Below, one piece after another: positions 14,181 through 19,651 of a DNA stretch of 19,651 nucleotides (positions within the stretch are counted from its first letter, which is position 1; the number at the start of each line of letters is the position of its first letter). The stretch lies in assembly GCA_964247295.1 (NCBI GenBank), contig CAXTTV010000083.1:1-19651 (forward strand), read 5' to 3'. Source of the DNA: CAXTTV01 sp964247295. Lineage in GTDB: Bacteria; Chloroflexota; Ktedonobacteria; Ktedonobacterales; Ktedonobacteraceae. The notes below the pieces were generated by a model. That model was not told the DNA's origin. It saw nothing but the letters and a program-made list of their open reading frames with translations, and did not search any database. A program made the translations under genes and the position numbers.

Positions 14181-15563
14181 CTAGACCAATTGAAGATCCA
14201 CAAAGGGGCCAGACTGGTTCGCGGGAAGCGATCCTCGCAGACGTGTGCCGCCCTCTTCATACTCTTCTTTAAGGATATTGCCGTACTGGTGGAATTGAGC
14301 AACCAGATCGCCCCGATCATAGGGGATCAGCACATCCAGCGAGACAAAATCCTTTGAAAGCTGTTCACGGATGCAAGCGAGCAACTGCTCGATACCAGAA
14401 CCAGTCAGACCGCTAACCTTTACTTGTGGCAAGAATTCCGCCATTCCCTGGAGGTGGAAAGGAATCTCCTCGCCATTGATCTGATCGGTCTTATTGAGCG
14501 CGACCACCTGTGGTCGATCGGAGGCCTTAATCTCCCCGAGGACCTGTTCAACCGCCTCGATCTGGCGCAGCATCGTTGGGTGGGAGGCATCCACAACATG
14601 GACAATCAAGTCGGCCTCCGCGACCTCTTCTAAAGTGGCGCGGAAAGCCGCGACCAGCGTTGTTGGGAGATGCTGAACAAACCCGACTGTATCGCTCAGT
14701 AAGATTTCCTGACCACCTGAGAGTCGAATTCTGCGGGTCGTGGTATCCAGAGTTGCGAAAAGTTTGTTCTCAGCCAACGTATTGGCATTAGCGAGCCGAT
14801 TGAGTAGCGTTGACTTACCGGCATTCGTGTAGCCGACCAGAGCCACCACGGGTGCGCCTGTGCGCTTACGATTCTCGCGATAGAGCTGGCGGTGCGTACG
14901 TACCTGTTCCAGATCGTGTAGCACTTGCTCCTTCTGATGGCGGAGCAGGCGGCGGTCAACCTCGATCTGTTTTTCACCTTCACCACGCTGCTGGACGCCG
15001 CCCTTCTGCCGTGAAAGGTGGGACCAGGCACGAGCCAGACGAGGCAGATCGTACTCAATCTGAGCAAGCTCAACCTGGAGGCGACCCTCACGAGAGCGTG
15101 CCCGCTGTCCGAAAATGATCAGAATCAGCGCGGTGCGATCGAGTACCTGAACATCCAGCTTTCTTTCCAGATTGCGGTGCTGGCCCGGCGTCAGATCCAC
15201 ATCAAAGATTACAGCATCACAGTCCTCCGCCTTTGCCAGTTCAGCAATCTCCTCAACCTTACCGCTTCCCAACAATGTACCAGGATGACGCTTAACAAGC
15301 TTTTGAATTACCTGATTGGCACAGACAATACCAGCCGTTTCGGCGAGCTGGACAAGTTCATCCAGGGCCTCATGTACAGGCCAGTTATTATCTGGTAGAT
15401 CCACACCCACAAGAATCGCGCGGGCGGGAGCATCAGAGAGCAGACCCTGAAGCGGCTTATCATCAGTAACTGCCATCAACGTGCTGTTAGTTGTGTCCTG
15501 GGAATGTTCATTTATGGGTTGGAGAGCAGGTTTCTGTAGATCATGTGTTGTTTTTTGTTGCAT
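14181..15563 (-). CDS. hflX: GTPase HflX, ribosome-associated
   Basis: The 460-residue protein has the HflX N-terminal nucleotide-binding domain (GTLLGSGKVEEIAEL and FDVDLTPGQHRNLE), the family helical segment SREGRLQVELAQIEYDLPRL, then the G domain. G1 is GYTNAGKS (about 244-251), followed by ATLDTTTRR, LSDTVGFVQHLP and NKTDQ. HflX binds the 50S subunit and in E. coli splits stalled 70S ribosomes after heat stress. About 45 polar residues precede the conserved part, longer than usual. The C-terminus has LDVLIPYDRGDLVAQFHQYG as in the family. AGAAGAG lies close before the ATG. It is a single-gene unit with its own terminator, and its leader contains two tandem hairpins. Confidence 0.95.
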   Translation of the reverse strand: MQQKTTHDLQKPALQPINEHSQDTTNSTLMAVTDDKPLQGLLSDAPARAILVGVDLPDNNWPVHEALDELVQLAETAGIVCANQVIQKLVKRHPGTLLGSGKVEEIAELAKAEDCDAVIFDVDLTPGQHRNLERKLDVQVLDRTALILIIFGQRARSREGRLQVELAQIEYDLPRLARAWSHLSRQKGGVQQRGEGEKQIEVDRRLLRHQKEQVLHDLEQVRTHRQLYRENRKRTGAPVVALVGYTNAGKSTLLNRLANANTLAENKLFATLDTTTRRIRLSGGQEILLSDTVGFVQHLPTTLVAAFRATLEEVAEADLIVHVVDASHPTMLRQIEAVEQVLGEIKASDRPQVVALNKTDQINGEEIPFHLQGMAEFLPQVKVSGLTGSGIEQLLACIREQLSKDFVSLDVLIPYDRGDLVAQFHQYGNILKEEYEEGGTRLRGSLPANQSGPFVDLQLV

Positions 15564-15584
15564 ATATCTCTTCTATGTGTGAGT

Positions 15585-15617
15585 TCTCTCGATAGAGAGA
15601 GGAACAGGCGTCTGTTC
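15585..15617 (-). promoter_or_regulatory. Two tandem hairpins in the hflX leader
   Basis: In minus-strand order GAACAG-ACGC-CTGTTC (15617-15602) and TCTCTC-TATC-GAGAGA (15600-15585) are two perfect 6-base-pair hairpins with 4-base loops, separated by one base. They end 21 bases before the hflX ATG and leave the ribosome site free. They could be a leader RNA element or paired protein sites. Confidence 0.5.
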
Positions 15618-15794
15618 AAAAGTGGTGATAAATATGGAGGTGCTTTCAGGCTTGAATAGACAGGAAAAGCTGAAGCGATAGTTGAACAGGCAGTGTTGTA
15701 AAGTCTGAAGTCTCAAAAATGCTTGGAAAAGGGAGCATCAGTGCCATGTTCGCAACTCCATATACCACGCGCGCAAAACAGGACGCTAAACACC

Positions 15795-15813
15795 GATATT
15801 GAGAATCAATATG
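15795..15813. promoter_or_regulatory. Fur-box-like inverted repeat
   Basis: Perfect 7-base arms ATATTGA and TCAATAT flank GAA. The 19-base site matches the E. coli Fur consensus (GATAATGATAATCATTATC) at 15 of 19 positions. It is far from both flanking genes (about 230 and 400 bases), so its target is unclear. Confidence 0.35.
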
Positions 15814-16019
15814 GGATTATTCGTTAAGCGACCGAATGTCTTCCGCAATCTGCGGCATATTAGTTGAACACTATCACTATCGTCATGCTCCTTGAAAGGG
15901 GATTTCCTTTAACATTACCTGAAGATCGTCAAAAAGTCAAGATTGATATCCTCATCAGTTATAACAAGGAATGGGACCTCTTTATTCCTTTTTCGGTTAT
16001 ACGTATCTTGCGAGCATGC

Positions 16020-16031
16020 TGGTACGTACCA
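16020..16031. repeat. Perfect 12-base palindrome TGGTACGTACCA
   Basis: A palindrome with a central CG lies in the spacer about 180 bases before the GTPase gene. It could be a regulator site, but no promoter was recognised next to it. Confidence 0.35.
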
Positions 16032-16166
16032 TATGTAGCAGTGATTATTTTATTGCAATTTCAGCAGAGATGCCAATTCCTATTACCGGGCTCTATATGG
16101 TATTGCTATAGCCATTGTTTGCTTTTATTGAGCGCAAGGGCTGTAATAAAAAAATAAATCTACAAT

Positions 16167-16193
16167 AATGCCTGGTTATTATTACAAGGCATT
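16167..16193 (+). other. Stem-loop in the leader of the GTPase gene
   Basis: AATGCCT (16167-16173) pairs with AGGCATT (16187-16193) around a 13-base loop. It ends directly before the GGGGAAGGA ribosome-binding region of the gene at 16212, so it may influence translation. Confidence 0.45.
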
Positions 16194-16211
16194 GGGGAAG
16201 GAAAAGACCAA

Positions 16212-17441
16212 GTGGCTAACGAGAAAAATAAGAAAGAGGACCGCAAGGCGGTCAAAGAGATTGTAAAAAAATCAGCTTTACGTCCTAATACTCGTCCAAA
16301 AAATATGCGTGAGCTTGGTGTGAATGCCTTAAAGAACCTGCCAGCCAATATCGCGATGGTACAGGGATTTATGAAGGCTGTGAACTGGAAGCAGGCCCAG
16401 GATGAGGTTATGCAGGGCCTCCATAACAATGTTGTGTTTGTGGGTCAGCCGAACAGTGGTAAAAGCACACTTTTCAATACCCTAAAAGGTGAAAACCTCT
16501 CAAAAGTTTCTTCAGAGGTTGGAACAACTAAAACCTTAATTCGCAGTGACTTTGGCCCCTTTACTCTGGTTGATACCCCAGGACATCTTCAAGAGGTCAT
16601 GGAAAGTGGAATCGATCAGGCCAGCGTTGTCGTACAACTCATCGATGCGACCAAAGGTTTCCAGGCCAGGGATCGTGAGTTGTATGATCTCATTAAAAAG
16701 ACCGGAAAGCCAATCCTCCTGGTCCTCAATAAAGTAGATGCCCTGAAAGCAGGTGAGAGTGGGACCCAGATGTCGGTTGAAATTGCGACCATGTTGCAAG
16801 TCGAGGACGTGATCCCTGTCTCCGCCAAAACTGGCAAAAATATCGCGGAAGATCTAATCCCGGCGATCATCGAAGCCAGCCCGGAAGCGGCCTTTGTCAT
16901 CGGCCATGAGCTGCCGGTCTACCGTCATGCAGCGGCCCAGAGAATTATCCGTAACTCCACACTGATCAGTCTGGCAGCGGGGATTGAGCCGATTCCCTTG
17001 ATTGATATTCCGATCTTGCTGGGGACACAGACTCGATTAGTTTTAAAGCTAGCTGCCTTATATGGCGAGCCGTTGGATTCTGAGCAAGGTACCGCTCATG
17101 CCAAAGAACTGGTTGTCACAATGGTTGGCGGTTTGGGGATGCGTTATCTAGCGGAGCAAGCGGCCAAGCTGGTTCCATTTGGTGGAGATTTTGTAGCGGG
17201 TGCGATCGCCGGTGCAACCACGTGGTCAATTGGGCAGGTTGCTCTAGAATATTATGAGCAAGGCAAGAGCTTTGATACAAATCAGTTGCGCTCGAGGTTC
17301 CTGGGCTTTTATCGAAGTTTTCGTAAGCAGAATAGTGCGGAGGATCTGCGTCGTCAGGCCATTGAAGGCAACGATAAACGCTTTACCCTTGATGGGGTAA
17401 CGGGTCGGGTTGTGGATGAAATCCCTACTTCGGGGCAGTAA
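16212..17441 (+). CDS. GTPase with DUF697-like C-terminal region
   Basis: This 409-residue protein has a basic, charged N-terminus (ANEKNKKEDRKAVKEIVKK), then an Era/EngA-like G domain with G1 GQPNSGKST (78-86), DTPGH (121-125), NKVD (173-176) and a SAKTGKN segment as G5. From about residue 248 it has hydrophobic, helical sequence ISLAAGIEPIPLIDIPILLG followed by TQTRLVLKLAALYG, and Gly/Ala-rich segments near 300-350, like the DUF697 domain found with GTPases that act at membranes. Its role is unknown; membrane association is inferred. The start is GTG 16212 behind GGGGAAGGA. It leads an apparent operon with the 17463 gene (21 bases later) and tyrA. Confidence 0.85.
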   Translation: MANEKNKKEDRKAVKEIVKKSALRPNTRPKNMRELGVNALKNLPANIAMVQGFMKAVNWKQAQDEVMQGLHNNVVFVGQPNSGKSTLFNTLKGENLSKVSSEVGTTKTLIRSDFGPFTLVDTPGHLQEVMESGIDQASVVVQLIDATKGFQARDRELYDLIKKTGKPILLVLNKVDALKAGESGTQMSVEIATMLQVEDVIPVSAKTGKNIAEDLIPAIIEASPEAAFVIGHELPVYRHAAAQRIIRNSTLISLAAGIEPIPLIDIPILLGTQTRLVLKLAALYGEPLDSEQGTAHAKELVVTMVGGLGMRYLAEQAAKLVPFGGDFVAGAIAGATTWSIGQVALEYYEQGKSFDTNQLRSRFLGFYRSFRKQNSAEDLRRQAIEGNDKRFTLDGVTGRVVDEIPTSGQ

Positions 17442-17462
17442 AAAGTATTATAGGTGCTACAC

Positions 17463-18245
17463 ATGTCATTTCCATTCGAGAGCTATCAAAAGTTATCCGA
17501 GGCCATTTCGGTATATCATCCAGCGGGTGAAGAAACCCTGGCCCGCTGGATCAGTGAGTCACTAATGCAGGCCAGTGAGCTTCTGCAAAATCTTTTGCAG
17601 CAACCGTGGCCTGTTGTTCAAGTTCTATTGGTTCGCCCCGAGGACTGGCATCTAGTACCTTCAGAAGATCCCAAAGAGGAGATGGGACTGCAACCCTATT
17701 TATCCTATACAGATGAGACTATAAGTCTTGCAGTCCCACTGGAGTTAGATCCGTTGTTGGGTGAGCCTACTCAACAGATGCTCGCCTTTATGCTTTACCA
17801 TGAGCTGGTTCTGGCCTTTCTCGAAAATGATCCGCGTCCCTGGCCTGAAGAGACTCCGCTTTGGGCCGATGAATGGCAGTTACAGTTTGCTGCCATCTGG
17901 CTGGTTCAGCAGCTTAACGGAGCGCAGGGCATCATCAATAAAGATTTGTACGAGAAAAACAAAGAGATCTTTGAACCCGAGCCGGATGGAAAGACCCCGG
18001 TGACCATACGGGGTTTTGATTGGTTTGAAGATACAACTTCAGAGGATTATCTTACTTTCGAATTGCTGCTAGAGCAATTTGCTGTTGATCTACTCGCCAG
18101 GTATAGCTCAGACATTCTTCCGCGTTTCCTGGAAGCTTATAGAGGTGAGCAGGAGCAGATTTTAAGTGATGATGCCACAACTATGCTTGCGGCATCACTG
18201 GGACAGGGGGGCTCCGAATGGTTGGAGAATCTCGTGTACTTTTAG
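17463..18245 (+). CDS. Uncharacterised protein resembling a zincin metallopeptidase with incomplete zinc motif
   Basis: The 260-residue acidic protein has no signal peptide. Its middle reads MLAFMLYHELVLAFLEN, with His113-Glu114, then PLWADEWQLQFAAIWLVQQL with Glu137. The spacing recalls gluzincin peptidases (HExxH, then W..E downstream), but the second histidine is replaced (HELVL-A), so zinc binding and catalysis are doubtful. Other visible segments are a Leu/Gln-rich helix near residues 30-48 and an aromatic-acidic tail. ATG 17463 is chosen since AGGTG stands 6 bases upstream; GTG 17454 is also in frame. It lies 21 bases after the GTPase gene and 44 before tyrA, so it is probably co-transcribed. 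I cannot assign a function; the peptidase relation is inferred from the motif only. Confidence 0.7.
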   Translation: MSFPFESYQKLSEAISVYHPAGEETLARWISESLMQASELLQNLLQQPWPVVQVLLVRPEDWHLVPSEDPKEEMGLQPYLSYTDETISLAVPLELDPLLGEPTQQMLAFMLYHELVLAFLENDPRPWPEETPLWADEWQLQFAAIWLVQQLNGAQGIINKDLYEKNKEIFEPEPDGKTPVTIRGFDWFEDTTSEDYLTFELLLEQFAVDLLARYSSDILPRFLEAYRGEQEQILSDDATTMLAASLGQGGSEWLENLVYF

Positions 18246-18289
18246 TGGAATTCTTCAATCTACCTCAGGAAAGAAAGGTAAATTGACGC

Positions 18290-19144
18290 ATGGAGCGTGT
18301 CGCAATTATAGGAATGGGCTTGCTAGGAGGATCGTTAGGACTGGCGCTGCATAAAGCTAGTTTTGCCCAAGAAATTGTTGGCTTTGATCTTGGGAGAGGT
18401 GTAAGTAAGCGTGCGAAGCAGATAGGGTCGATCGATCAGGCTTATGACAAGATGGTCGATGCAGTACGGGGAGCGCAATTAATTGTGTTAGCAACTCCTG
18501 TGGGAGCCATAAAAAGTTTGCTACAGGAGCTAGGGCCGATTGTCCTACCAGGAACCATCATCACAGATGTTGCCAGCACGAAATCACAGGTATTAAGTTG
18601 GGCGGAAGAGTTTTTACCCGACTCCGTTTCCTTTGTAGGTGGGCATCCAATGGCGGGAAAAGAGGTGAGCGGAGTAGAGTCCGCCGATCCCGCGTTATTT
18701 CAGAACTGTATTTATTGTTTGACTCCTACAAAGCAAACCTCACCCGGTGCCCTGAATAAAGTAACCTCAATGATCGAGTCTATTCATGCACGTGTGCGTT
18801 TTCTGGAGCCGATGGAGCATGATGGTCTGGTTGCCAGCGTCAGCCATCTTCCCTTTATTGCCTCGATCGCTCTTATGAATAGTATCGCTGGGGGAGCGGC
18901 CTGGACAGATGCTGCTTTCCTTGCCTCAACAGGCTTTCGAGATATGACCAGGCTGGCCGCAGGAAGTCCAGAAATGTACCGTGATATCTGTTTGACCAAT
19001 AGTGAGTCCATAACGCGCTGGCTGGACACATATATTCGCTCCTTAACGGAGCTTCGAGATCAGATTGCCAGGCATGATCGTGGGGGGGGGACAAACAGAT
19101 ATAATGGCAAACCCACACGACAACCACAGGCNNNNNNNNNNTAA
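18290..19144 (+). CDS. tyrA: Prephenate dehydrogenase (C-terminus uncertain)
   Basis: The protein converts prephenate to 4-hydroxyphenylpyruvate with NAD(P)+ in tyrosine synthesis. The N-terminal Rossmann fold starts VAIIGMGLLGGSLGLAL, with the glycine motif at residues 8-15. LIVLATPVGAI, the family segment GGHPMAGKEVSGVESADPALF, and EHDGLVASVSHLPF (His177, His186) follow; the rest is the all-helical dimer domain. Up to about residue 262 (LTELRDQIARHD) it is normal. Then come nine G (19082-19090), coding three glycines, and a Pro/Asn/Arg-rich stretch into ten N before a TAA. With ten G the frame would stop within five codons; with eight it would stay open to the gap. The true end is therefore not secure. 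It is probably the third gene of the operon from 16212. Confidence 0.88.
   Translation: MERVAIIGMGLLGGSLGLALHKASFAQEIVGFDLGRGVSKRAKQIGSIDQAYDKMVDAVRGAQLIVLATPVGAIKSLLQELGPIVLPGTIITDVASTKSQVLSWAEEFLPDSVSFVGGHPMAGKEVSGVESADPALFQNCIYCLTPTKQTSPGALNKVTSMIESIHARVRFLEPMEHDGLVASVSHLPFIASIALMNSIAGGAAWTDAAFLASTGFRDMTRLAAGSPEMYRDICLTNSESITRWLDTYIRSLTELRDQIARHDRGGGTNRYNGKPTRQPQXXXX
19132..19141. other. Assembly gap (10 N)
   Basis: Ten undetermined bases lie at the 3' end of tyrA, immediately before an in-frame TAA and a terminator-like hairpin. The real length is unknown. Confidence 0.95.
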
Positions 19145-19148
19145 TATT

Positions 19149-19179
19149 GCCCGCCTTTTGCGGGGGCTTTAATAAACTT
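19149..19179 (+). terminator. Terminator-like hairpin after tyrA
   Basis: GCCCGC (19149-19154) pairs with GCGGGGGC (19160-19167) with two bulged G, around the loop CTTTT, followed by the T-rich TTTAATAAACTT. It probably ends the 16212-19144 operon. Confidence 0.6.
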
Positions 19180-19286
19180 TTATTCGCGCCCACGATCAGC
19201 GAACGCAGTGGCAACTTCCTCAAGGTGAATAAGTTGATGTTGCTAGGTCAATTTTTCTCATTTTAAAGATATTTATCCCAAAACCC

Positions 19287-19316
19287 TTGACAGGATCAGA
19301 GAACCTATGGCATAAT
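19287..19316 (+). promoter_or_regulatory. Strong sigma-70-type promoter
   Basis: Perfect TTGACA (19287-19292), an 18-base spacer and CATAAT (19311-19316). The sequence after it (CTCCCTTGTCCCC) is CT-rich. It drives the structured leader that follows. Confidence 0.65.
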
Positions 19317-19322
19317 CTCCCT

Positions 19323-19644
19323 TGTCCCCATGAATGGTCAGGACTTATACCAGTTAAACTATACTGGCAAGCGGTCCCATAGCCATTTCAGGGAAAGGGA
19401 ATATATCACTTGACAGATCTTCTGTTCTGTGTGATACTACCGAAGCTGACCCACACAGACACCCGCGAGGGTTTTCTCGTGTGCTCAGTGCTCTTACTGC
19501 CACGCTAAGGTGGCTCTCCTCCGAGAATACTTTTCTCCCAGGTTCTGCTCTTCCCAAAGGGTCTTTGTGCCCTGAGGCTTCAGACTTCTGAAGCGCGGTG
19601 CGGAGAGGAACGACGGCGAAAACGACTTTGGAGACGAGGCGAAA
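19323..19644 (+). ncRNA. Highly structured leader RNA, unidentified
   Basis: From the predicted start near 19323 to the right edge the RNA can form a series of hairpins: CCAGT/ACTGG (around 19350-19367); TATCAC/GTGATA (19404-19436) with ACAGA/TCTGT inside; CGCGAG/CTCGTG with one G-U pair (about 19464-19481); GCCAC/GTGGC (about 19499-19514); GAGAA/TTCTC (19523-19537); GGGT/GCCC (19559-19572); and a perfect 7-pair GCTTCAG/CTGAAGC (19577-19594). TGCTCTT, the first seven bases of the E. coli boxA antiterminator, occurs at 19489 and 19546. An ATG at 19645 with GAGG 5 bases upstream may begin the next coding region. It could be an rRNA or ribosomal-protein operon leader, a riboswitch or an sRNA. 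I do not recognise a known class. Confidence 0.5.
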
Positions 19645-19651
19645 ATGTCGA

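Larger units (their letters stand above)
15564..16211. other. Long divergent spacer between hflX and the GTPase gene
   Basis: The 648 bases contain inverted repeats (listed separately) but no convincing gene. A plus-strand frame from TTG 15864 to 16157 (97 codons) has no ribosome site and no family features. A different frame from an ATG near 15971 reads MGPLYSFFGYTYLASMLVRT for 20 residues and continues hydrophobically to a stop near 16109. An 18-codon frame starts at 15812 (MGLFVKRPNVFRNLRHIS). These pieces in three frames could be remains of a decayed membrane-protein gene, but I cannot name it. Confidence 0.45.

Noticed and set aside
15864..16157. 97-codon plus-strand frame as a gene
   Set aside because: TTG start without a ribosome site, odd residue mix and no family motif. 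Treated as possible gene remains only.
19330..19413. 27-codon leader peptide starting at ATG 19330, with three Tyr codons
   Set aside because: No ribosome site before the ATG and no clustering of Tyr codons, so tyrosine attenuation is not supported.
19499..19530. T-box riboswitch signature (AAGGTGGC resembling AGGGTGGNACCGCG)
   Set aside because: The ACCGCG half is missing and the stretch sits in a simple GCCAC/GTGGC hairpin, so the match is too short.
19354..19557. 67-codon minus-strand frame near the right end
   Set aside because: It lies antisense to the structured leader, and no ribosome site or motif is visible.
1..19651. tRNA genes, CRISPR arrays, insertion sequences or prophage genes
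   Set aside because: No cloverleaf, regularly spaced repeats, transposase, integrase or phage motifs were seen on either strand by eye.

Overview
The window looks like chromosomal DNA from a bacterium of about half GC. The gene set best fits the phylum Chloroflexota, probably a Ktedonobacteria-like soil heterotroph. That placement is inferred from protein character and gene mix, because no rRNA gene or phylogenetic marker is fully present. I see no insertion sequence, prophage, CRISPR array or tRNA. Two runs of N (13433-13470 and 19132-19141) are assembly gaps, and each damages a gene.

Left part (1-1900). The tail of a ComM/YifB-type AAA+ protein converges on an OsmC peroxiredoxin. A divergent R2-like ligand-binding oxidase (R2lox) follows. 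It carries all six metal ligands and the Val/Tyr pair that forms an ether cross-link, and it lies behind a promoter whose start region is covered by a perfect TetR-type palindrome.

Sugar locus (1921-10509). A LacI-family repressor is divergent from a GH1 beta-glucosidase. Downstream lie a lipoprotein substrate-binding protein, two permeases and one polypeptide with two fused ATPases, all of the oligopeptide (Opp/Dpp) ABC class. Together they look like a cello- or other beta-oligosaccharide uptake and hydrolysis system under LacI control. Operator-like palindromes lie at the lacI start, the glucosidase start and in front of the binding-protein gene, and a strong stem-loop separates the binding-protein gene from the permeases. 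A small secreted cysteine-containing protein with a possible double-psi barrel fold follows (10594-11256).

Housekeeping part (11524-15563). Here are a diacylglycerol/lipid kinase-like protein, endonuclease III, a small unrecognised gene cut by the first gap but with its own clear promoter, a second OsmC-family protein, and the ribosome-associated GTPase HflX with a good terminator and two tandem hairpins in its leader. A 650-base spacer (15564-16211) holds several inverted repeats and fragmentary reading frames but no convincing gene.

Right part (16212-19144). An apparent operon encodes a GTPase with a DUF697-like tail, a protein resembling a metalloprotease with a broken zinc motif, and prephenate dehydrogenase (TyrA). 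TyrA's C-terminus is uncertain because of a run of nine G and the second gap. After a terminator, a strong promoter at 19287-19316 begins a highly folded leader of about 320 bases with two boxA-like TGCTCTT motifs. It runs to the window edge and suggests a regulated transcription unit, perhaps an rRNA or ribosomal operon, starting just beyond.
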